From Ruania rhizosphaerae (GTDB lineage: Bacteria; Actinomycetota; Actinomycetes; Actinomycetales; Beutenbergiaceae), in the NCBI RefSeq assembly GCF_009805705.1, contig NZ_VSMB01000002.1, positions 62,001-126,000 of the forward strand: a stretch of 64,000 nucleotides of DNA, read 5' to 3'. Both the position numbers and the translations under genes were made by a program. How positions within the stretch are numbered: position 1 is the stretch's first letter; each line of letters opens with the position of its first letter. Positions 35,863 through 45,006 of the stretch are shown piece by piece. The notes below the pieces were generated by a model that worked only from the letters and a program-made list of their open reading frames with translations, ran no database searches and was not told where the DNA came from.

Positions 35863-37185
35863 GTGGTGAACACTCCTGACCTGTGGCCTGCTCCTGTCGC
35901 GACCCGACCGCTCGAGGCCGTCGTCGCTGTTCCCGGCTCGAAGTCGTTGACCAACCGGGCGCTGCCGCTGGCAGCACTGGCGAGTGCTCCGACCACGATC
36001 CAGGGTGCCCTGCACTCCCGGGATGCGGAACTGATGATCGGCGCGCTGCGCAGCCTCGGGGCGGGTGTGGAGGTCTCCGACGACGGCACGACCGTGCGGG
36101 TGACGCCCCAGCCGTTGCGGGCAGGCGCGCCCATCGACTGTGGACTGGCCGGCACCGTGATGCGGTTCGTCCCGCCGCTGGCTGCCCTGGCGGACGGGCC
36201 GGTGCTGCTCGACGGGGACCCAGGGGCGCGCCTGCGGCCGATGGGACCGGTGCTGCGGGCGATCGCCGCACTCGGGGTGCCGGTGGCCGGGCCGGACGAC
36301 GGCGCCGGCAGGGCCGACGGTTCCGGGGACGTCCCCGGATTCCTCCCGGTGGTCGTCCATGGTGCCGGGCGCGTGCGCGGCGGGGAGATCGAGGTGGACG
36401 CGTCCACGTCCTCCCAGTTCGTCTCAGGCCTGCTGCTGGCCGCACCACGGTTCGAGGCGGGACTCACGCTGCACCACGTGGGTGAGGTGCTGCCGAGCCA
36501 ACCGCACATCGATATGACGATCGCCGTGCTGCGCGACCGGGGTGTGGACGTCGACGATGTCGCACCCGGAAAGTGGCGGGTGGAGCCGGGTGAGATCAGC
36601 GGCGGTGAGGTGGTGATCGAGCCGGACCTGTCGAATGCGGGACCGTTCCTCGCAGCGGCACTGGCGGCAGGCGGGCGGGTGAGCGTGCCGCACTGGCCCA
36701 GCTCGACCACGCAGCCGGGAGCACTCCTGCCGGAGTTCCTGACCCGGCTCGGCGGGTCGGTCACGCTCGCGGACGGCACGCTGACCGTGACGGGATCGGG
36801 CCGGGTGCAGCCGGCAGACCTGGACCTGACCGCAGCCGGGGAACTGGCCCCGACCATCGCCGCGCTGCTGGCCCTGGCTCCCGGGGAGTCGCGGCTCACG
36901 GGGATCGCGCACCTGCGTGGGCACGAGACCGACCGGCTAGCGGCACTGGTCACCGAGATCACCCGTCTGGGTGGTCACGCCGAAGAGCTTCCCGACGGCC
37001 TCCTGATCCGCGGGGGCGCCCTGCGCGGTGGCGAGGTGGCGACCTATCACGACCATCGGATGGCGACCTTCGCCGCGATCGTGGGGCTCGCCGTCCCAGG
37101 GGTCGGGATCGAGAATGTGGGAACGACGGCGAAGACGCTCCCCGACTTCCCGTCGATGTGGCAGCGCATGCTCGGCGAGGACTGA
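35863..37185 (+). CDS. aroA: 3-phosphoshikimate 1-carboxyvinyltransferase (EPSP synthase)
   Basis: Sixth step of the shikimate pathway, joining PEP and shikimate-3-phosphate. The protein is 440 residues, with PGSKSLTNRALPLAALA (substrate-binding lysine and serine), the LAGTVMRFVPPLAAL loop, and YHDHRMATFAAIVGLAV near the end. The loop reads TVMRF where sensitive class I enzymes have TAMRP, a difference that affects the glyphosate-binding site; its effect here is untested. It overlaps rsgA by one base (TGATG). Confidence 0.96.
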   Translation: MVNTPDLWPAPVATRPLEAVVAVPGSKSLTNRALPLAALASAPTTIQGALHSRDAELMIGALRSLGAGVEVSDDGTTVRVTPQPLRAGAPIDCGLAGTVMRFVPPLAALADGPVLLDGDPGARLRPMGPVLRAIAALGVPVAGPDDGAGRADGSGDVPGFLPVVVHGAGRVRGGEIEVDASTSSQFVSGLLLAAPRFEAGLTLHHVGEVLPSQPHIDMTIAVLRDRGVDVDDVAPGKWRVEPGEISGGEVVIEPDLSNAGPFLAAALAAGGRVSVPHWPSSTTQPGALLPEFLTRLGGSVTLADGTLTVTGSGRVQPADLDLTAAGELAPTIAALLALAPGESRLTGIAHLRGHETDRLAALVTEITRLGGHAEELPDGLLIRGGALRGGEVATYHDHRMATFAAIVGLAVPGVGIENVGTTAKTLPDFPSMWQRMLGED

Positions 37186-38201
37186 TGGCGAGTCGGCGCT
37201 CCTACACCGAGGCCGACGTACGCGTCCGCCCGAACCGGAAGGGCTCACGGCCGCGCAGCAAACAACGTCCCGACCACGCCGATGCCGTACCCGGGCTGGT
37301 CACGGCGGTCGATCGCGGGCGCTATCAAGTACTGACCGATGTCGGTGTGCCGGTGGTGGCGGTGAAGGCACGCGAGCTGGGCCGTGGTGCCGTGGTGGTC
37401 GGAGACCGGGTGGACCTGGTGGGCGACGTCTCCGGTGCCGAGGGCACGCTCGCACGAGTGGTGCGGGTACAGGACCGGCACACGCTACTGCGCCGCAGTG
37501 CCGACGACACCGACCCCACCGAGCGAGGGATCGTCGCGAACGCTGACCAGCTGGTGATCGTGACCGCGCTGGCGGACCCGGAGCCGCGGCCGCGGATGGT
37601 GGACAGATTCCTCGTGGCCGCCTTCGACGCCGGGATGGACGCCCTGCTGGTGCTCACCAAGGCCGATCTGGTGAGCGAGGCGTTCGTCGCTGACTTCGTG
37701 GACCGCTACGGTGCTCTCGATGTGCAGGCCGTGGCCACCCGGCGCGATCACAGCAGCTCCGCCTGGGTCGATACGGTCGCCGAGCACCTGGACGGGCGCG
37801 TCTCCGTGCTCGTCGGTCACTCCGGCGTCGGGAAGTCCACACTGGTGAATGCCCTGGTGCCGGACGCCGACCGTGCCACCGGAGACGTGAACGAGGTGAC
37901 CGGCCGCGGCCGGCACACCAGTTCCTCCGCGGTGGCGCTACCGCTACCAGCCGGCGGGTGGATCATCGATACCCCGGGCGTGCGGTCCTTCGGGCTCGCG
38001 CACGTCGATCCGGGTGACTTCGTCACCGCATTCGAGGATCTGGCCCACGTGGCAGCCCAGTGCCCGCGCGGGTGCACGCACACCGAGGACGCACCCGACT
38101 GTGCCCTGGATCCATGGGCCGAGTCCGGGACAGCCACCGACCGGGCCAGGCTCGACTCCTTCCGCCGGCTACTCGCGAGCCGGCAGGGAGTTGAGGCATA
38201 G
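37185..38201 (+). CDS. rsgA: Ribosome small-subunit biogenesis GTPase RsgA
   Basis: Circularly permuted GTPase that checks the maturing 30S subunit. From the ATG at 37185 it has 338 residues: an OB-fold, GTPase motifs in permuted order (LTKAD, then GHSGVGKSTLVNAL, then DTPGVRSFG), and a C-terminal zinc knuckle in CPRGCTHTEDAPDCAL. The start overlaps the aroA stop by one base. The permuted motif order is diagnostic. Confidence 0.96.
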   Translation: MASRRSYTEADVRVRPNRKGSRPRSKQRPDHADAVPGLVTAVDRGRYQVLTDVGVPVVAVKARELGRGAVVVGDRVDLVGDVSGAEGTLARVVRVQDRHTLLRRSADDTDPTERGIVANADQLVIVTALADPEPRPRMVDRFLVAAFDAGMDALLVLTKADLVSEAFVADFVDRYGALDVQAVATRRDHSSSAWVDTVAEHLDGRVSVLVGHSGVGKSTLVNALVPDADRATGDVNEVTGRGRHTSSSAVALPLPAGGWIIDTPGVRSFGLAHVDPGDFVTAFEDLAHVAAQCPRGCTHTEDAPDCALDPWAESGTATDRARLDSFRRLLASRQGVEA

Positions 38202-38226
38202 CTGGGTCAGGTGTTGCCGGGGCCGG

Positions 38227-38294
38227 GGTGTCGCCGCCCATCCTGTGTCGCCCGTCCTGTGTCGCCCGTCCTGTGGTGTCGCCGCCCGTCGCCC
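38227..38294. repeat. GC-rich tandem repeat array
   Basis: The 14-mer TCCTGTGTCGCCCG occurs twice exactly (38241-38254, 38255-38268) and a third, diverging copy follows. GGTGTCGCCGCCC occurs at both ends of the array. It is noncoding, between the rsgA stop and the inverted-repeat arm. Confidence 0.8.
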
Positions 38295-38302
38295 GGCCCC
38301 TT

Positions 38303-38410
38303 CAGGGGCCGAATAATTGACCCCTTCTCGGGTTTCACCCTGAGTTTCGGGCCCTTGCACGCCGCTGCCACTCGCGGACCCGCTTCCCGGGCCGAACAAT
38401 CGACCCCCGA
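38303..38410 (+). repeat. Left arm of 108-bp inverted repeat
   Basis: This 108-base segment is the reverse complement of 39452-39559 with four mismatches (104/108). It starts and ends with copies of a 19-mer, GGGCCGAATAATTGACCCC at 38306-38324 and GGGCCGAACAATCGACCCC at 38389-38407. A hairpin GGCCCC-TTCA-GGGGCC (38295-38310) overlaps its outer end. A partial further unit (38411-38440, ending CCTGAGTTTCAGGCCCCTC) resembles the segment CCTGAGTTTCGGGCCCTT within the arm. The rest of 38202-38497 holds only the GC-rich array. Confidence 0.92.
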
Positions 38411-38497
38411 GCCGGTTCTACCCTGAGTTTCAGGCCCCTCAGCACACCTGTGGATAGCCGCTGCGCGCGACCGACGGTCTCGGCGATTCTGGACCGC

Positions 38498-39412
38498 ATG
38501 AAACGTACACCCCTACCGGCCGAACTCGAACAGCGCGCGTTCACGGTGAGTGAGGCGAAGCAGCTCGGAGTTGGGCAGAGCAGGCTCTACGACGACCACC
38601 TGAGCCGCCCCACCCACGGGGTCCGCACAACGACTGAACCGTCCACGGTCAGTGAGTTGGCGGAGGCCACAGCGACGGGCCTTCCCGACGACGTCGTGTT
38701 CTCCGGGCGCACAGCCGCGGAGATTCACAGGCTGAGACTTCCAGAACGCCCCACGACCGACGACGATCTCGACGTGATGCGAGAGACGAACCGGGCGCGA
38801 ATCCGCCGCCGGGGATGCACACATCACAAGGGCCTCGAGCTCCGCGAGAGCACCGAGGTGGACGGCATCAGAGTGACTGACCTCGTCGACACATGGTGCG
38901 ATCTCGCCGCCGAGATGAGCATCGAAGACCTCGTGGTCATGGGTGATTCGATCGCCAACCGGCTCGGATCGGTGGACCAACTGTACGAGTCCCTGGCCCG
39001 GCGTAGGGTCCGCGACGCTGACCGACTACGCCGAGCTGCCCGCTGGGTGCGCCTGGGCTCGGCCTCTCACATGGAGTCGCGTGTACGCCTGGCCATCGTG
39101 TGGGCTGGTCTCCCCGAACCCGAACTCAACGTCACGCTCGACGACGAAATCGGCGGCTGGATCGGCGAGGGCGACATGGTGTGGAGGAAGAAGCGGGTCG
39201 TTGTCGAGTACCAGGGCAAGGATCACTTCACGCCGGAACGCGGACCAGCCGACATCGACCGGCGCGACAACGCCGCTGCGAGCGGCTGGACCTACATCGA
39301 GATCGTCGCGGCTACGCACTACAAGAAGGCCAAGCGACACAAGTTCCTGGTCACACTCGCTGATGCACTCGGCTGTGCCGTCGACGTCGACGCTTCCTGG
39401 CACCAGCGATGA
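38498..39412 (+). CDS. AbiEi/DUF559-like protein with a PD-(D/E)xK nuclease fold
   Basis: 304 residues from the ATG at 38498; a GTG 16 codons earlier is possible and neither has a clear RBS. The N-terminus resembles the winged helix of AbiEi-type proteins (PLPAELEQRAFTVSEAKQLG). The C-terminal half has a nuclease-like pattern: E193 in HMESRVRLAI, GLPEPELNV, D226 in GEGDMVW, and E237-x-Q239 in RVVVEYQGKDHF, as in DUF559/Vsr-like folds with Q in place of the usual K. Such genes are numerous in actinobacteria and their function is unknown. It is flanked on both sides by the 108-bp inverted repeats and has no partner gene. Confidence 0.75.
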   Translation: MKRTPLPAELEQRAFTVSEAKQLGVGQSRLYDDHLSRPTHGVRTTTEPSTVSELAEATATGLPDDVVFSGRTAAEIHRLRLPERPTTDDDLDVMRETNRARIRRRGCTHHKGLELRESTEVDGIRVTDLVDTWCDLAAEMSIEDLVVMGDSIANRLGSVDQLYESLARRRVRDADRLRRAARWVRLGSASHMESRVRLAIVWAGLPEPELNVTLDDEIGGWIGEGDMVWRKKRVVVEYQGKDHFTPERGPADIDRRDNAAASGWTYIEIVAATHYKKAKRHKFLVTLADALGCAVDVDASWHQR

Positions 39413-39451
39413 CGCACCACTGTTGGGCCCGAAAATCGGGGTCAATCCCCT

Positions 39452-39559
39452 TCAGGGGTCGATTATTCGGCCCGGGAAGCGGGCCCGCGAGCGGCAGCGG
39501 CGTGCAAGGGCCCGAAACTCAGGGTGAAACCCGAGAAGGGGTCAATTATTCGGCCCCTG
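39452..39559 (-). repeat. Right arm of 108-bp inverted repeat
   Basis: Reverse complement of 38303-38410 at 104/108 positions. On its inner side GGGGTCAATCCCC and a CCCC-TTCA-GGGG hairpin (39447-39458) repeat the theme of the left side. It begins 40 bases after the nuclease-like gene and ends 32 bases before the sdhB stop. Confidence 0.92.
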
Positions 39560-39585
39560 GAGCGGTTCGGCCCCTGGAAGCGGCT
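39551..39585. repeat. Short tandem repeat outside the right arm
   Basis: CGGCCCCTGGAGCGGTT is followed at once by CGGCCCCTGGAAGCGGCT. It extends the repeat region to the sdhB stop. Confidence 0.7.
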
Positions 39586-39591
39586 CGCCCC

Positions 39592-40334
39592 TCAGCGACG
39601 GTGGGACAGGGCCCCGAGCACGTCGCGCTGCATCCGGGAGATCAGGTCGAGCTGGATCCCCTTCGGGCACGCGGCCGTGCACTCACCGATCTGGGTGCAG
39701 CCACCGAAGCCCTCTTCGTCGTGCTGGGCGAGCATGTCCAGGGCGCGGGAGTCGCGCTCGGGCTGACCCTGCGGAAGCAGACCCAGATGGGTGATCTTCG
39801 CAGCCACGAACAGCGACGCCGACCCGTTCGGGCAGGCCGCCACGCAGGCGCCGCAGCCGATGCAGGTGGCAGCGTCGAAGGCAGCATCAGCGTCGGCCTT
39901 CGGCACCGGCGCCGCGTGGGCGTCCGGGGCGGTCCCGGTGGGAGCGCTGATGAACCCGCCGGCCTGGATGATCCGGTCGAAGGAGGACCGGTCGACCACC
40001 AGGTCCTTGATGACCGAGAACGGCTGGGCACGCCACGGCTCCACGTCGATCACGTCACCGTCGCTGAAGCTACGCATGTGCAGCTGACAGGTGGTGACGA
40101 GCTCGTTCGGTCCGTGTGCGAGGCCGTTGATCACGAGACCGCACATCCCGCAGATCCCCTCACGACAGTCGCTGTCGAAGGCGATCGGATCGTCCCCGGC
40201 CAGCGTGAGCTGTTCGTTGAGGACGTCCAACATCTCCAGGAACGACATGTCCGGTGACACGTCGGCCACCTGATAGGTCTGCATGGCACCGGGGGTATCG
40301 GCGTTCTGCTGACGCCAGACGCGCAGGGTGATGT

Positions 40335-40338
<4 letters not shown>
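39592..40338 (-). CDS. sdhB: Succinate dehydrogenase iron-sulfur subunit
   Basis: 248 residues carrying the three clusters that pass electrons from the flavoprotein to the membrane anchor. A plant-type 2Fe-2S site is in [19 protein letters not shown], and a bacterial ferredoxin-type region has [14 protein letters not shown] with a second set in [15 protein letters not shown]. Length and cysteine pattern match the Corynebacterium SdhB class. It overlaps the sdhA stop by four bases. Confidence 0.96.
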
Positions 40339-42305
<1,967 letters not shown>

Positions 42306-43028
42306 TTAGCCGACCAATCCGAAGAAGATGCCGAACGGCGGGAGCAGGAAGCCCACCATGATGACGAGGGCGACGAGGGTCGCCAGGATGTTGAGGTTGC
42401 GCCGACGACGCTGGCTGGTGTTCGCACCGAGACTCGCCAGTGCGGCCCAGACGCCGTGCCGCAGGTGGAACCCGACTGCGAGCAGCGCGATCGTGTAGCT
42501 GAGCACGACCCACCAGATCTCGAAACCGTTCACCACGCGTTCGTACGGGCTGTCGGAGGCGCCACCAGGAGCGATGGTGTTCCACGTGAAGTGCATGAGG
42601 TGGTAGATCACGAACAGGATGATCACCACGCCGCCCCACCTCATCGTGAATGAGGCATAGCTGCGCTGGCTACCGCGCGGCGCCTTCGAGCTGGCGTAGC
42701 GCTGGCTGCCCTTGCCGCCGGTGGCCGCCCGGGAGCGTCGCCAGAGCGTGACGGCGGAGAAGATGTGCACCCCGATCGCCGCGAGCAAGACGATCCGGAT
42801 CAGCCACAGTGCACCCTCGTAAGGGAGCATGGGCTCACCGAGCTCGCGCAGATGATGTGCGTATTCGTCGAACGCCTCCTGACCTGCGAAGACCTTCAGG
42901 TTCCCGTACATGTGAGCGACCAGATAGCCCACGAGCACGAGTCCGCTGATCGCCATCGCGACCTTCAGGACGACGGTCGATCGCCACACCGGGGTTCGGG
43001 AGGACGAAGTCACCGTTCGCGTTGCCAC
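42306..43028 (-). CDS. sdhC: Succinate dehydrogenase cytochrome b subunit
   Basis: Single membrane anchor of about 240 residues with five membrane helices and histidines for two b-type hemes (VAHMYGNLKVF, VIYHLMHFTWN, GFHLRHGVWAAL). This is the one-subunit, two-heme form found in Corynebacterium and Bacillus, in place of separate SdhC and SdhD. The GTG at 43028 is preferred; an upstream start at 43067 is possible. The 106 bases before it must hold the sdh promoter, not resolved here. Confidence 0.94.
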   Translation of the reverse strand: MATRTVTSSSRTPVWRSTVVLKVAMAISGLVLVGYLVAHMYGNLKVFAGQEAFDEYAHHLRELGEPMLPYEGALWLIRIVLLAAIGVHIFSAVTLWRRSRAATGGKGSQRYASSKAPRGSQRSYASFTMRWGGVVIILFVIYHLMHFTWNTIAPGGASDSPYERVVNGFEIWWVVLSYTIALLAVGFHLRHGVWAALASLGANTSQRRRRNLNILATLVALVIMVGFLLPPFGIFFGLVG

Positions 43029-43134
43029 GGCCCCTAACCTAACGCCTCTGGAGGGTACTTCGCGCACTCACGCACCGCCACGGGCACACCGAGACAACAC
43101 CGAGATATGAACGATTCTCGTCACAAAAACCCCG

Positions 43135-43950
43135 TCAGCCCAGATCCACAACGCTCTCGATCACGCTCACGTGCCAGCGCCCGAGGTTGGCAGTGAACAG
43201 GTCCGTTCCCCGGAAGGCGAGGTTCGTCGGATGGCACAGCACGTGCGCAGTCTCGTCCGCCACGAGCGTGGTGACAGTCCCGCTCGCGGGATCCACTCGC
43301 AGTACCTGGCTGGGCTCGTAGCACCCGACATACAGCATTCGGTCCGGGCCGATCGTGACGCCGTCCGGAAGGACCCCGGGCATGACGGCCACGGTCTCGG
43401 CAGGGCCGGGGCCGCCGTCGGGAAGGATCGGGATCCGCACCAGCCGGGAGGCGAACGTCTCGACCACGTAGACGCAGCTCTCATCATCCGGGACGGCCAG
43501 GCCATTGGCGAAGTCCAGCGGACGGTCGTACCAGAGCCCACCGGTGCCCTCGAGATCGAACCGGTACACCCCTGGGCCCGGCTTCCCCTGCACATGCGAG
43601 TCGGTCACGTAGACCGAGCCTGACGGCGTCACGCGCACCATATTGGGAGTCACGAACGGTCGCGCTCCCCCTCGCGTGAGCTGATCCAGCCCGGAGGAGT
43701 ATCGATAGAGCGCCCGGTGGGCCAGATCGCACAGATACACAGCACCCGTGGCGTCGATGTCGATCCCGAGTACGAATCCGCCCGTACTGGCGACCTGCTC
43801 ACGCCGGCTCCCATCCGGGGAGATCCGGAAGAGCTGCCCCCGCTCCCCACCACACCAGATGCTGCCGTCCGGGTGCACCGCCACCCCCTCCGGGTGGTCC
43901 AGCCGCGGCTCGGTGAGTGTGCCGTCGTGAAAGACCCTCGCGCTCGCCAT
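43135..43950 (-). CDS. SMP-30/gluconolactonase/LRE family protein
   Basis: 271 residues, a six-bladed beta-propeller hydrolase that opens sugar lactones with a bound divalent metal. Family features include LDHPEGVAVHPDGSIWCGGE (metal-binding glutamate), ANGLAVPDDESCVYVVET and VLPDGVTIGPDRMLYVG. It is the last gene of the carbohydrate locus, 3 bases after the mutarotase-like gene. With the SDR and the dehydratase of this locus, it fits the lactonase step of an oxidative sugar pathway. Confidence 0.88.
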   Translation of the reverse strand: MASARVFHDGTLTEPRLDHPEGVAVHPDGSIWCGGERGQLFRISPDGSRREQVASTGGFVLGIDIDATGAVYLCDLAHRALYRYSSGLDQLTRGGARPFVTPNMVRVTPSGSVYVTDSHVQGKPGPGVYRFDLEGTGGLWYDRPLDFANGLAVPDDESCVYVVETFASRLVRIPILPDGGPGPAETVAVMPGVLPDGVTIGPDRMLYVGCYEPSQVLRVDPASGTVTTLVADETAHVLCHPTNLAFRGTDLFTANLGRWHVSVIESVVDLG

Positions 43951-43953
43951 GCC

Positions 43954-45006
43954 TCAGTCCTGGTCGACGGTGCCGCCGGGACCGACCAGCCGCACCCGGC
44001 CGTGGGGAACGAACGTCGTGGCCTCGACCCGCGTGGACCGGGCCTCTCCCCCGGCCAGCTGCACCAGGTTCGCACCCACGGACTTCGCGTGGGCGATGCC
44101 ATGGCCGGGGATCGTCGACGCCGGCTCGATCGCCGTGACGTACACCTCGCCCCACCACGGCGCCCCGCCGCTCGCACGCAGCTCCTGCCAGTACCAGGCG
44201 TGCGGGAACAGCTCCGCATCCCACCGCAGCCCCACCCCGAGCTCGATCTCCGGGTTCACCATCGCGTACCAGCCGGCGCCGGCGAAGTCGCCCAGATAGG
44301 CGAGAGTGGCCCGCGGCGCGGTGGGGATGCGGGAGAAGTCGGCCGGCTCCCGGCCCGCCGGTGGCACCGGATGCGGCCAGTCGCCTCTCGCCGAGGGTTG
44401 CAGATCGGCGCCGGCATCGGAGGCGTCGGCGGTGATCGTGGTAGCGCTGGTGTAGATCCGGGTGGCCGGCCCGATCAACGGGGCGCCGAACGCCGGGTGG
44501 TGGGACCACATGATCTCGATCGGGTCGGGGCTCGTGTTCGTCACCGTCTCATCGATGCTGAGCACGGGCCCACTGACGGCGACCCTGCGCTCGATCTGCA
44601 AGGGCGCCCTGGTGAGTCGGGTACGCAGGACGGCGTAGGTACTGCCCGCGTCATCGACCCCCGAGTCGAGGAGCTGCCATGGGATCCGTGAGGCCTCCCC
44701 GTGCCATCCCCAGGTCAACCCGCCGGGAGCCTCGCTCGCGTCGCCACCGTTGGGGCACAGCAACTGCCAGCCACCGCAGTAGCGCTCCAGCCACTCGGCC
44801 TCGTCCTCGGCGTTCCAGCGTCCGGAACCGTAGGGGGGCATTGCCCACGGGGTCTTCCAGAGCACGTCCACGCCCGTGCGGCGGTCGACCAGGGCGTGCA
44901 CGTCGCAGCCCTGCTGGGGCAGCAGCGTCACCTCGAGATCGTCGCTGCTGAGGCGCAGCCCGGTCCATCCAGCTCCGAGGTCCACCTCGCTCACCTGTGC
45001 GGTCAT
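43954..45006 (-). CDS. Mutarotase-like protein (DUF4432/aldose epimerase fold)
   Basis: 350 residues from the ATG at 45006, which has GGAAGGA upstream. Beta-rich galactose-mutarotase superfamily features include LLPQQGCDVHALVDRRTG, RYCGGWQLLCPNGGD and MWSHHPAFGAPL. These proteins act on or bind sugars; the exact reaction is not known from sequence. It overlaps the glycosidase-like gene by one base (TGATG), so both are translated together. Confidence 0.8.
   Translation of the reverse strand: MTAQVSEVDLGAGWTGLRLSSDDLEVTLLPQQGCDVHALVDRRTGVDVLWKTPWAMPPYGSGRWNAEDEAEWLERYCGGWQLLCPNGGDASEAPGGLTWGWHGEASRIPWQLLDSGVDDAGSTYAVLRTRLTRAPLQIERRVAVSGPVLSIDETVTNTSPDPIEIMWSHHPAFGAPLIGPATRIYTSATTITADASDAGADLQPSARGDWPHPVPPAGREPADFSRIPTAPRATLAYLGDFAGAGWYAMVNPEIELGVGLRWDAELFPHAWYWQELRASGGAPWWGEVYVTAIEPASTIPGHGIAHAKSVGANLVQLAGGEARSTRVEATTFVPHGRVRLVGPGGTVDQD

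Noticed and set aside
35780-36448. N-terminal extension of thymidine kinase by 223 codons
   Set aside because: It overlaps aroA on the opposite strand and lies before the conserved start of the kinase. No domain is recognisable in it.
38303-39559. Insertion sequence or integron cassette call for the inverted-repeat region
   Set aside because: There is no transposase or integrase, no visible target-site duplication, and the arms are much longer than IS terminal repeats; reported as a repeat-bounded gene instead.
43068-43134. Intrinsic terminator at GACGGGGTTTTT after the SMP-30 gene
   Set aside because: There is a T5 run but no stem of useful length immediately before it.
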